From: Candidatus Planktophila vernalis
GTDB taxonomy: Bacteria; Actinomycetota; Actinomycetes; Nanopelagicales; Nanopelagicaceae
Direction: 5' to 3'
DNA: 64,000 nt
Assembly (NCBI RefSeq): GCF_002288185.1
Contig: NZ_CP016776.1
Span: 310,001 to 374,000 of the forward strand
Positions within the stretch are counted from its first letter, which is position 1; every line of letters begins with the position of its first letter. The notes below the pieces were generated by a model. That model had not been told where the DNA came from, searched no databases, and saw only the letters and a program-made list of their open reading frames with translations. The position numbers were made by a program, and so were the translations under genes. Below are positions 19,200-25,534 of this stretch, in pieces.

Positions 19200-19670
19200 G
19201 TGAGGAAAACTTTGGAAGATAAGGCAACGATCCTCGATTCGGGGAATAGATGGCTAGTAGGGGCTCAGATTGTTATCAATGCTCCTGCATCTGAAATCTT
19301 TGCAATTGTTTCTAATCCCAAAATGCATCCACAGATTGATGGGTCCAAGATGGTGAAGGGCGGTATTACTGGTCCCGATCACCTCAAAATGGGAGATACT
19401 TTTTATATGCGCATGAGTATCGGAATTCCTTATGTGATGCGCAATAAAGTTGTCGAGTACAAGCACAATGAAGTGATTGGCTGGAGACCCCTTGCTCGCA
19501 ATATCTGGAGATATGAACTTAAGCCCATTAGCGCTAATTCAACTCTGGTAACTCAATGGATGGATGGACGTAATGCGCCCAAATTACTCATGAAACGCGA
19601 GATTCGATGGGCAGCTAAGGCAATCGCTAAGACGCTGGTTAATCTAAAGAAGATCGTTGAGCGTCACTGA
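19200..19670 (+). CDS. SRPBCC (START-like) family protein
   Basis: A 156-residue protein of the polyketide-cyclase/dehydrase-like SRPBCC superfamily, whose members bind hydrophobic ligands in a deep cavity. Visible elements are QIVINAPASEIFAIVSNPKM (N-terminal strand and helix) and the long C-terminal helix (IRWAAKAIAKTLVNLKKIVE). No catalytic residues can be assigned. The GTG at 19200 is the longest start; a TTG at 19212 follows a TGAGG sequence by 6 bases and may be the true one. It is the first gene after rnpB and lies inside the first islet bounded by rnpB-end repeats. Confidence 0.75.
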   Translation: MRKTLEDKATILDSGNRWLVGAQIVINAPASEIFAIVSNPKMHPQIDGSKMVKGGITGPDHLKMGDTFYMRMSIGIPYVMRNKVVEYKHNEVIGWRPLARNIWRYELKPISANSTLVTQWMDGRNAPKLLMKREIRWAAKAIAKTLVNLKKIVERH

Positions 19671-19680
19671 CTCTTCTTTT

Positions 19681-20148
19681 TCAAATTAATTTGGTCATAC
19701 ACATGTTGTCTTCGCTTAGGACATAGTCGCCAAAGGCATCGCAACTGTTGTATCCCAGAGACTTATAGAGTTCACGTGCCGGTTTGAAAGCCTCATTCGT
19801 TCCTGTTTCAAGGCTCATTCGTTCAATACCGCTACTTCTTGCAAAATCTTCTATATGAGCAACCATCGCTTTTCCAACACCTGATCCTCTGGATTTAGCC
19901 AAGGTGTGCATAGATTTAAGCTCTGCATGATGTGCATCTAGTTTTCTAATGGCACCTACGCCGACAAGCTCTCCATCAATACGAGCACCGAACACCGTGA
20001 TATCTGGCGAAAACAACTTGGAGGCATCCAGCGCATATACATGCTCGATAGGGGTGGAGGAAGTACAAAAAAGCCAGTGCGCTTGAAGTATCTGCGCCAA
20101 TTCATCAGTCAGTGATTCTTCAATCGTGATGACTAGCTCCACGTGCAA
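19681..20148 (-). CDS. GNAT family N-acetyltransferase
   Basis: A 155-residue acetyl-CoA-dependent acetyltransferase. Motif A is present as SRGSGVGKAMVAHIEDFA (about 88-105), followed by RMSLETGTNEAFKPARELYKSLGY, a layout close to the YsnE/PhnO-type branch. The start is TTG at 20148, with a GTG two codons further in as an alternative. It is the second gene of a minus-strand pair with DoxX, 12 bases after the DoxX stop. The acceptor substrate is unknown. It belongs to the first rnpB-repeat islet. Confidence 0.85.
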   Translation of the reverse strand: MHVELVITIEESLTDELAQILQAHWLFCTSSTPIEHVYALDASKLFSPDITVFGARIDGELVGVGAIRKLDAHHAELKSMHTLAKSRGSGVGKAMVAHIEDFARSSGIERMSLETGTNEAFKPARELYKSLGYNSCDAFGDYVLSEDNMCMTKLI

Positions 20149-20160
20149 GATTCTAATGAC

Positions 20161-20505
20161 TCAAAGGGAAGTTGCAAGAGTTGCAGTGCTGATTGCGAGC
20201 ATCACGATGGCAGGCAGGATTCCCTTAAAGTAATCTTTTACGCGAAGGTGAGCACCAACTGCAAGGACGAAGTAGATCGACAACCCGACTGCGGCAGCGA
20301 TCCCGATTTCTTTGATAGCAAAACCGACGATCAATCCGACAGCTGCCAACAATTTGATCAAGCCGAGAATGTTGCAGAGGTTGGGTGGACAGCCAACTGT
20401 TTCAGCGGCTTTCATAACGCTCGGTAGCTTGAGAAAGTCTCCGATTGCCGATGCTGTACAAAGAACCGCAAGGACGATGCTGAGGATCGAGTGGGCTGAA
20501 TTCAT
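20161..20505 (-). CDS. DoxX-like membrane protein
   Basis: A 114-residue membrane protein with four predicted helices (about 5-25, 48-65, 70-88, 92-112). KLPSVMKAAETVGCPP between helices one and two and the ILGLIKLLAAVGL helix are typical of the short DoxX family, linked in other bacteria to quinol or thiosulfate-dependent redox partners and to stress responses. A perfect TATAAT lies 8 bases before the ATG on the coding strand, so it heads the DoxX-GNAT transcript. Confidence 0.82.
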   Translation of the reverse strand: MNSAHSILSIVLAVLCTASAIGDFLKLPSVMKAAETVGCPPNLCNILGLIKLLAAVGLIVGFAIKEIGIAAAVGLSIYFVLAVGAHLRVKDYFKGILPAIVMLAISTATLATSL

Positions 20506-20513
20506 CGCTCCAA

Positions 20514-20519
20514 ATTATA
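20514..20519 (-). promoter_or_regulatory. -10 element of the DoxX-GNAT unit
   Basis: A perfect TATAAT on the minus strand, 8 bases before the DoxX start codon. It lies just upstream of rnpB-repeat copy B (20535). Confidence 0.6.
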
Positions 20520-20534
20520 CTGCCACTTGATCCC

Positions 20535-20554
20535 GCTTATAGGGCGACTCTTCT
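20535..20554 (+). repeat. rnpB 3'-end direct repeat, copy B
   Basis: An exact 20-base copy of the rnpB 3' terminus, in the same orientation. Upstream GATCCC against GATCCG in rnpB extends the likeness; downstream TCTTC is shared with copy C but not with rnpB. No RNase P core precedes it, so it is a displaced gene end, not a second rnpB. It separates the GNAT/DoxX islet from the SnoaL-like islet. Confidence 0.88.
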
Positions 20555-20650
20555 TCTTTACATGTGCACGGAGACTGATTCTCCGCTCATTTGTTTATGC
20601 AAAAGTGGTTATCATTGGCGATGATCACTCCTTGAAAGGTACAAAAGCAC

Positions 20651-21112
20651 ATGCTTATTTACAGTTCAATCGTTGAGAAATTGGTACGTAAAACATTTCT
20701 TGCCGTCCAAAATCACAATTATGAAGAAGTGTTAAAGGGTGTGTCCTCTACCAACCTCACCCATCGTTTTGCAGGTCCTAACTCACTGGGTGGCATCCGA
20801 CATGACAAAGAAGCTATGAGTCGATGGTTCAAACGAGTAGGGACTGTGCTGCCAAATCTTAAGTTTGAGGTAACAAGTGTTTTAGTTCAAGGAGGGCCAT
20901 GGAACACAACAGTTATTGCCCGATGGGTAGCAACCTGCAATCTTGAAAATGGAGAACCTTACGTAAATCCTGGAATCCATGTAATCAAACTGCGCTGGGG
21001 CAAGGCATATGACTTCGATGTTTATGAAGATACTTTTGCGGTTACAGCAGGGCTAGAGAAACAAGCAAAGTCGGGAATTGCAGAAGCTAGTGCTCCCCAA
21101 ATTGTGAGCTAA
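20651..21112 (+). CDS. SnoaL/NTF2-like protein
   Basis: A 153-residue protein of the NTF2-like (SnoaL, ketosteroid-isomerase) superfamily: an N-terminal helix (VEKLVRKTFLAVQNHNYEEVLKG cut short here), THRFAGPNSLGGIRHDKEAMSRWF with the pocket-forming segment, then VIARWVATCNLENGEPY and GIHVIKLRWGKAYDFDVYEDT. Such folds serve as isomerases, hydratases or ligand binders, and activity cannot be told. The ATG at 20651 follows a GAAAGG sequence by 11 bases. It is the only gene in the second rnpB-repeat islet. Confidence 0.75.
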   Translation: MLIYSSIVEKLVRKTFLAVQNHNYEEVLKGVSSTNLTHRFAGPNSLGGIRHDKEAMSRWFKRVGTVLPNLKFEVTSVLVQGGPWNTTVIARWVATCNLENGEPYVNPGIHVIKLRWGKAYDFDVYEDTFAVTAGLEKQAKSGIAEASAPQIVS

Positions 21113-21126
21113 TTTAAACTTTTCCG

Positions 21127-21146
21127 GCTTATAGGGCGACTCTTCT
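21127..21146 (+). repeat. rnpB 3'-end direct repeat, copy C
   Basis: The third exact copy of the 20-base rnpB terminus, 592 bases after copy B and in the same orientation. It lies immediately upstream of the -10 element of the DinB gene, so that gene's promoter spacer borrows the repeat. Confidence 0.88.
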
Positions 21147-21167
21147 TCCTCCGATTATGATGCCACT

Positions 21168-21677
21168 ATGACTATTGGACTTGAACGCCTTCTGGCACAC
21201 ATGGCATGGGCAAATCAGAAAACTATTGCCCACCTGCAAACACTTCCCGAAGCCTCCCTTGGTTCTTTTGCAACCAACCCTGAATGGCATGCTGCAGAGA
21301 TTATTTATCACATTGTTGATTCAGCTGATCACTATGCATTTCGAATCAGCGGGATACCGGCACTTACTAAACCAGGGGAGCCTTGCATTGATGATGTGAA
21401 AGTGTTTGCAGACCTCACGCGACTTAAAGAGCAAGCAGCGATTGTGGACAAAGCCTTACTTGAATGCGTGAAGTTAGAGGATATTCAGATTGAGTTTAAG
21501 AACTATGAAGACAAAATGGTGAAAAGGTGGCGCTCAACCATCCTTTCACAAGCAATACATCACGCCACTGAGCATCGAGCTCAGTTGGCATCTGCCCTAG
21601 AAGCAAAAGGATTTAAGCCAGTGGATCTAGATGAGTTAGATCTGTGGGCTTTTGAGATTGAGACTTCAAGCTCCTAA
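21168..21677 (+). CDS. DinB-family (DfsB-like) four-helix protein
   Basis: A 169-residue DinB-superfamily protein, a four-helix bundle that usually holds a divalent metal through three His. Candidate ligands are His in IIYHIVDSADH and the late pair in IHHATEHRAQL. Members include thiol transferases and damage-inducible proteins, and no reaction can be assigned. TATGAT at 21156-21161 lies 6 bases before the ATG, indicating a leaderless transcript that begins right after rnpB repeat C. A second, unrelated-looking DinB gene is at 48310. Confidence 0.8.
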   Translation: MTIGLERLLAHMAWANQKTIAHLQTLPEASLGSFATNPEWHAAEIIYHIVDSADHYAFRISGIPALTKPGEPCIDDVKVFADLTRLKEQAAIVDKALLECVKLEDIQIEFKNYEDKMVKRWRSTILSQAIHHATEHRAQLASALEAKGFKPVDLDELDLWAFEIETSSS

Positions 21678-21699
21678 TTCGACCCGCCTTTCCTAGATG

Positions 21700-21729
21700 T
21701 TGCATTAATGCTACATAGCATATATGCTA
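21700..21729 (+). promoter_or_regulatory. Twin palindromic operators over the promoter of the XRE gene
   Basis: Two 14-base palindromes of the form TWGCAT-N2-ATGCTA: TTGCATTAATGCTA (21700-21713, one half-site mismatch) and TAGCATATATGCTA (21716-21729, perfect), 16 bases centre to centre. The first begins with the -35-like TTGCAT (21700-21705), and the second contains TATGCT (21723-21728), the -10 at a 17-base spacing, 6 bases before the ATG. Binding by the XRE protein at both sites would block the promoter. Confidence 0.75.
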
Positions 21730-21734
21730 CAACT

Positions 21735-21968
21735 ATGAGTCGCAATCCTGAAGAACCGGTCTATAACCGTATTGAAGAAGCACGTGCCGCCTTGGGCCTA
21801 TCTAGGCAAGATCTAGCCGATAAAGCTGGCGTGCACTACCAAACCATTGGCTACCTAGAACGTGAGGAATACAGCCCCTCACTTGTTCTAGCTATCCGAA
21901 TTGCTAAATCACTTAACCAAGAGGTTTCAGAGCTGTTTTCACTGACCCCCTTTAAGAAAGGAAAGTAA
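21735..21968 (+). CDS. XRE/Cro-type transcriptional regulator
   Basis: A 77-residue single-domain helix-turn-helix protein. The HTH is LSRQDLADKAGVHYQTIGYLE (shown in part: LSRQDLADKAGVH), close to the short YozG/antitoxin-like repressors that sit ahead of membrane-protein genes. The ATG at 21735 is chosen over one at 21708, because that earlier ATG lies inside the operator-promoter and 21735 is at the expected transcript start. The next gene begins 2 bases after its stop. It probably represses itself and the membrane/efflux cassette downstream through the twin palindromes. Confidence 0.9.
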   Translation: MSRNPEEPVYNRIEEARAALGLSRQDLADKAGVHYQTIGYLEREEYSPSLVLAIRIAKSLNQEVSELFSLTPFKKGK

Positions 21969-21970
21969 AG

Positions 21971-22516
21971 ATGTCGAAGAAAAACAAGATTTATTGGTTT
22001 GAGGGCGTAACTGAAAAAGGTGTGAAATCTTTACTAACTGATGAGAACTCAAAATACAGATGGTTGCGGTCTCAGAAAAATCGAAGAATTCTTGTCGTTT
22101 TAATGGCCCTAGGATTTGCTCTTGTTGCGGCAGGAAGTTATTGGCCAACTTTAAAAACCAATTTAAATCTATCTGACGGAACCGCGGTCGTGGTCTATAG
22201 CGTCTCAGCTATATTTGTCATTTTGACTGTCCTTCTAGGTTATCTACTTCTACGTATAAGTGTTCGAGGAATAGCCGATGCACCTAATGAGCTTCTAGAT
22301 GAACGTCAGATCAAAATTCGTGACACGTCATTTAGATATGCGTATTACGCGCTGGGGTATTTAATCGTGGCACTCTTGATTCTGATGATTTATGCGCCAG
22401 AATTGAAATTGTTCGAGCCTGAAGGCAATGATGGAAGTTACCTGATCATTTCCATGCTTTTCGCTTGTTCCTCATTGCCTTCGATGGTCTTGGCCTGGCG
22501 AGAGCGAGATATCTAA
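21971..22516 (+). CDS. Membrane protein of an XRE-linked pair
   Basis: A 181-residue protein with four predicted transmembrane helices (about 43-62, 70-95, 125-145, 155-172). Between helices two and three is the charged segment ADAPNELLDERQIKIRDTSF, a motif seen in other uncharacterised actinobacterial membrane proteins. Shine-Dalgarno GGAAAGTAAAG precedes the ATG and overlaps the end of the XRE gene, so the two are translated together. Function unknown. Its 3' end overlaps the start of the DUF418 gene by 52 bases if that gene begins at its TTG. Confidence 0.75.
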   Translation: MSKKNKIYWFEGVTEKGVKSLLTDENSKYRWLRSQKNRRILVVLMALGFALVAAGSYWPTLKTNLNLSDGTAVVVYSVSAIFVILTVLLGYLLLRISVRGIADAPNELLDERQIKIRDTSFRYAYYALGYLIVALLILMIYAPELKLFEPEGNDGSYLIISMLFACSSLPSMVLAWRERDI

Positions 22517-23661
22517 TCAAAACACAACGTGATACTGCTCCAGATGTATTAAGAGGCTTTGCGCTTCTTGGGATCTTGGTCGTAAACATCCAATTTATGG
22601 GATTGAACAGCGACCAAGGGGCTCGTGGAGAGTGGACTCAAGGATTTGCCAATGGTGCTGCAACCCTTCTTATCGCAGCTCTCTTTACTGGAAAGTTCTA
22701 TCTACTTTTTTCATTTCTCTTTGGCTACAGCTCAAGTTATGTAATCAGAAACGATAGAGCCAACAGGCCTCGTTGGATTAAACGTTGCATTGTTCTCATA
22801 GTTTTTGGAGCACTTCACTTTACATTTCTTTGGCATGGGGACATCATCTTTCTTTACGGGCTTTTTGGCTTACTACTTACCTTTTTCTTCTTTAGGGCAG
22901 AGAAAACACTCAAGATTTGGTTCCGAATCATATTTTCTACTTCTACTATTTTTATCGTCCTCATTGGTGCATTGACCTTTATCTCTGAGTTCTTATTGGA
23001 GGAGGATCTTGGTACGAGCACAGTATCGACTCTTGATGAGATTCTTCAGGGTGGAACTTTCCTGGAGTCAATACCCGCACGGTTAGAAGTCTGGCTACTT
23101 AGCATTTCTGCAGGGATATTTCTTCAAGGTGGTTTGGCATTTGCAGCCTTCTTGCTTGGCGTGCGATTGGCACGCTCCAGTTTCCTATCGTCACCTCTAG
23201 ATAAAGCTGCAAATTTAAAATTAATGAAAAAAGGTTTATTTCTTGGATTACCAATTCAAATTATTGCTGCAGTGATTCTTCTACGAAATGAGCAAGCGGC
23301 TGAGCCTTCCGAAAGCATCTACCTCATCTCACTTTTTGTCTCTTTTGTGACAGCTCCACTGCTTTCAATGTTTTATGTAGGACTAATTCGTAAGTTGGTC
23401 GAGGAGCGACCACGCCTAGTTTTATGGATGAAGCCAGCCGGAAAGATGTCATTGACTATCTATATTTCGCAATCAGTAATCACTTCGCTGATCTTTGGCC
23501 CTTGGGGTTTGGGTTTATTCCAAGATTTGCAAACCTGGCAGGTATTTATCCTTGCATTTGGAATTTGGCTACTTCTTTCTTACTTTGCAGCACAGTGGCT
23601 AAAGAGGTTCGAACAGGGACCTCTCGAAAAATTAGTCAGCTCACTCACTAGAAATCGATAG
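22465..23661 (+). CDS. DUF418-domain membrane protein (YeiB-like)
   Basis: A 398-residue polytopic protein. The N-terminal DVLRGFALLGILVVNIQ is the hallmark of the YeiB/DUF418 family, which is related to acyltransferase-3 membrane enzymes; about ten helices follow and the C-terminal DUF418 region is complete. The activity is unknown, with membrane acylation the usual guess. No ATG, GTG or TTG lies between the TTG at 22465 and the conserved segment, so the gene appears to start inside the previous gene, 52 bases before its stop, and would depend on translational coupling. An ATT/ATC start nearer the stop cannot be excluded. Confidence 0.8.
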   Translation: MFLIAFDGLGLARARYLIKTQRDTAPDVLRGFALLGILVVNIQFMGLNSDQGARGEWTQGFANGAATLLIAALFTGKFYLLFSFLFGYSSSYVIRNDRANRPRWIKRCIVLIVFGALHFTFLWHGDIIFLYGLFGLLLTFFFFRAEKTLKIWFRIIFSTSTIFIVLIGALTFISEFLLEEDLGTSTVSTLDEILQGGTFLESIPARLEVWLLSISAGIFLQGGLAFAAFLLGVRLARSSFLSSPLDKAANLKLMKKGLFLGLPIQIIAAVILLRNEQAAEPSESIYLISLFVSFVTAPLLSMFYVGLIRKLVEERPRLVLWMKPAGKMSLTIYISQSVITSLIFGPWGLGLFQDLQTWQVFILAFGIWLLLSYFAAQWLKRFEQGPLEKLVSSLTRNR

Positions 23662-23673
23662 GAGCATCAATAA

Positions 23674-23997
23674 ATGGCATGGTTAGCAGTTATCACGGCA
23701 GGAGTGCTTGAAGTGGGTTTCGCGACGATGCTTAAGCTCTCAAACAATTTTACGAAAACTTGGCCAAGTATTGGGTTCTTGATTTTTGCTTCGGGCAGCT
23801 TTTCTTTACTCGCATGGTCCCTAAAGGTATTACCGATAGGAACGGCTTACGCCGTTTGGACGGGTATCGGCGCTGCTGGAACTGCAATCTTGGGAATGAT
23901 CTTCTTCAAAGATCCAGTGTCCATAGCGCGAATCACAGCAATCGCATTCATTATCACGGGAGTAATTCTCCTGAATTTTTCAAGTACTAACCATTAA
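23674..23997 (+). CDS. SMR family transporter, SugE/Gdx-like
   Basis: A 107-residue four-helix proton antiporter. The essential Glu is in GVLEVGFA (about residue 13), and YAVWTGIGAAGTAI together with the LLAWSLKVLPIGTAYA run is nearly that of E. coli SugE (Gdx), which exports guanidinium. AGGAG precedes the ATG by 9 bases, and the gene follows DUF418 after 12 bases, so it probably lies in the XRE-controlled operon. No guanidine riboswitch was seen ahead of the operon. It is paired with an EmrE-like gene downstream. Confidence 0.88.
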   Translation: MAWLAVITAGVLEVGFATMLKLSNNFTKTWPSIGFLIFASGSFSLLAWSLKVLPIGTAYAVWTGIGAAGTAILGMIFFKDPVSIARITAIAFIITGVILLNFSSTNH

Positions 23998-24016
23998 ATT
24001 TGGAAAATGCTCGCTG

Positions 24017-24033
24017 AAGGAGCTTTTCTCCTT
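24017..24033 (+). terminator. Possible weak terminator after the SugE-like gene
   Basis: AAGGAG and CTCCTT form a 6-base stem with a CTTTT loop, followed by TC and no long U run. It separates the SugE-like gene from an EmrE-like gene that has a promoter of its own. Confidence 0.35.
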
Positions 24034-24056
24034 TCTAGTAAGGTAATCTGCCCACT

Positions 24057-24380
24057 ATGGCCTGGTTCCTACTTTCAATTGCAATTGTTGCTGAGATAGC
24101 TGGAACGCTATTTCTGAAAGCTAGCGACGGGCTGAGCAAACTTTGGCCATCAATTGGTGTGGCAGTTGGTTATGTAATCGCCTTCTCACTCATGGCTATT
24201 TCCCTTAAGAAACTCGAAGTGGGTATTACCTATGCCATCTGGTCTGGGGTGGGAATTATGGGAGCTGCCATTGGTGGGGCAATTTTCTTTGATCAGCAAC
24301 TTTCCAGATTAAACATTATTGGTATGGCAATCATCATTGTTGGCGTAGTAGTAATGAACCTAGGCGGAGTTGGTCACTGA
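24057..24380 (+). CDS. SMR family multidrug transporter, EmrE/Qac-like
   Basis: A 107-residue SMR protein with four helices. The catalytic Glu is in IVAEIAGTLFLKAS (residue 13), and ITYAIWSGVGIMGAAIGG is the EmrE/Qac signature for helix three, with Trp/Tyr for cation-pi contact with quaternary ammonium drugs. TAATCT (24044-24049) ends 7 bases before the ATG, so it is probably transcribed separately and without a leader. Together with the SugE-like gene it could also form a heterodimer, as paired SMR proteins do elsewhere. Its stop overlaps the TipAS gene. Confidence 0.88.
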   Translation: MAWFLLSIAIVAEIAGTLFLKASDGLSKLWPSIGVAVGYVIAFSLMAISLKKLEVGITYAIWSGVGIMGAAIGGAIFFDQQLSRLNIIGMAIIIVGVVVMNLGGVGH

Positions 24381-24736
24381 GCCCAAATAGCATCATGGAC
24401 GTATTGAGCTAAACCCTTTACACGCCCGTCGTAGTACTCCTTAAATCGTGGGTCTTCTACATACATCACTGCCAAGTTCTTTTGCATCTCAACTGAGCAG
24501 TCATAAAACCATTTCGTAATTGCGGCCCGATGAGCAATGACAGCCTCTTGAGTCTTGGGGGAGTCAATGGCAAGGCTGTTGCCGAAGGCATAAACAAATA
24601 ACTCAGTTGCAGCTTCTTGATCTACTTTTGCTGCAGCAAAGTCTTCCTTTGAGTATTTAGAGGTTTTGGACGTTGATTGGCGATAGGCATCAGTATCGCC
24701 CCACCGTGCTTGAACTTCTTCCTCATACAGACTCAT
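24374..24736 (-). CDS. TipAS antibiotic-recognition-like protein
   Basis: A 120-residue helical protein with ARWGDTDAYRQSTSKTSKYS at the N-terminus, the pattern of the TipAS domain (the thiopeptide-binding half of TipA). The DNA-binding MerR half is absent, as in the stand-alone TipAS form that can sequester drugs. Globin-like helices continue to the end (YVEDPRFKEYYDGRVKGLAQY). Thiopeptide binding is family knowledge, not shown here. TAGGAT at 24743-24748 lies 6 bases before the ATG on the coding strand. It converges with the EmrE-like gene. Confidence 0.82.
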   Translation of the reverse strand: MSLYEEEVQARWGDTDAYRQSTSKTSKYSKEDFAAAKVDQEAATELFVYAFGNSLAIDSPKTQEAVIAHRAAITKWFYDCSVEMQKNLAVMYVEDPRFKEYYDGRVKGLAQYVHDAIWAQ

Positions 24737-24788
24737 GAGTAAATCCTACTCAATCAAGGCCATATACCTGAGCTGCTACTTAATAATC

Positions 24789-24794
24789 TATAAT
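24789..24794 (+). promoter_or_regulatory. -10 element for the YCII gene
   Basis: A perfect TATAAT ending 6 bases before the ATG at 24801, which places the transcript start on the start codon. No good -35 is visible. Confidence 0.65.
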
Positions 24795-24800
24795 CATGCA

Positions 24801-25130
24801 ATGAAATTTCTAGTCTCAGTCATTGATAGCCAGACACGTTCGCCCCACACACCGCAAGAGATTAAAGCTATTGATGATTTCAATGACAAGCTCTCTGCCC
24901 ACGGCCAGCGCATCTTTGCTGGCGGTTTAGATTCACCTGCTTCTGCAATAGTTTTTGATAATCGTAATGGCGCAAACAAAAGTAGCGAAGGACCATTTAT
25001 TTCATCCGATGAGTTCTTTAGTGGCTTTTGGATCATTGAAGCAGAGTCAATGGAGATTGCTAAGGAACTTGCTGCAGAAGGCTCTAGGAGTTGTAATAGA
25101 AAAGTGGAGCTACGCCCATTACTGGGTTGA
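24801..25130 (+). CDS. YCII-domain protein
   Basis: A 109-residue protein related to the YCII/DGPF family: a ferredoxin-like fold with KFLVSVID at the start, DDFNDKLSAHGQRIFAGGLDSPASA, the DGPF-equivalent segment SEGPFISSDEFFSGFWIIEA and the late strand VELRPLLG. Family members serve as small putative oxidoreductases or sigma-factor-linked partners. The ATG at 24801 is selected over an upstream in-frame start at 24735, because a perfect TATAAT directly precedes it. It diverges from TipAS and converges with the next gene, 3 bases away. Confidence 0.82.
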   Translation: MKFLVSVIDSQTRSPHTPQEIKAIDDFNDKLSAHGQRIFAGGLDSPASAIVFDNRNGANKSSEGPFISSDEFFSGFWIIEAESMEIAKELAAEGSRSCNRKVELRPLLG

Positions 25131-25133
25131 TTT

Positions 25134-25448
25134 CTATTTCTTACTCACAATCCAGCGCTTAAACTCACCACTGCTAAATTCATAGATATCTACAGGACCT
25201 CTGCCATAGATGGCAGTGAAATCTTTTCCACCGCTGTAGCGCATTGATCCCAACAAAATTACATAGGGAATTCCTGTGCCAGGAGCTCTTATTCCTCTAA
25301 GAACTTCTTTGCTCCAAGGATTCTGGGCGCTAGTCACGCAAACAAGAGAATCGACATCAGCGGTTGGATTTGAGTGCAATCCACCGAGTTTTTCCCAAGC
25401 AGAGAGTTGTAAAACTAACTCCGTTTGCGTCTTGTGCACCTTAGCCAT
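25134..25448 (-). CDS. Conserved-looking hypothetical protein
   Basis: A 104-residue soluble protein, not recognised. It has a basic N-terminal helix (KTQTELVLQLSAWEKLGG), a central alpha/beta stretch with GTGIPYVILLGSMRYSGGKDF and a C-terminal FSSGEFKRWIVSKK. No metal or catalytic motif stands out. TAAAAT at 25455-25460 lies 6 bases before the ATG on the coding strand, so the gene has a credible leaderless promoter, which supports its being real. Confidence 0.6.
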   Translation of the reverse strand: MAKVHKTQTELVLQLSAWEKLGGLHSNPTADVDSLVCVTSAQNPWSKEVLRGIRAPGTGIPYVILLGSMRYSGGKDFTAIYGRGPVDIYEFSSGEFKRWIVSKK

Positions 25449-25534
25449 GTGCTTATTTTATCAATGATTAAGCCTCGGATGTCGGGTAGTTAGGTATCTC
25501 AATCACAATCAGCTTTCCAAGATAGGCTTAAGTA

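Noticed and set aside
20535-21146. Second or third rnpB genes suggested by repeats of its 3' end
   Set aside because: Only the terminal 20-25 bases are repeated; no catalytic core precedes copies B or C.
23998-24056. Guanidine riboswitch ahead of the EmrE-like gene
   Set aside because: The gap is too short and lacks the conserved guanidine-I/II/III bases; only a 6-base-pair hairpin is present.
19156-25448. Prophage or conjugative element in the accessory belt
   Set aside because: No integrase, capsid, portal, relaxase or transposase gene was found; all genes are small metabolic, regulatory or efflux types.
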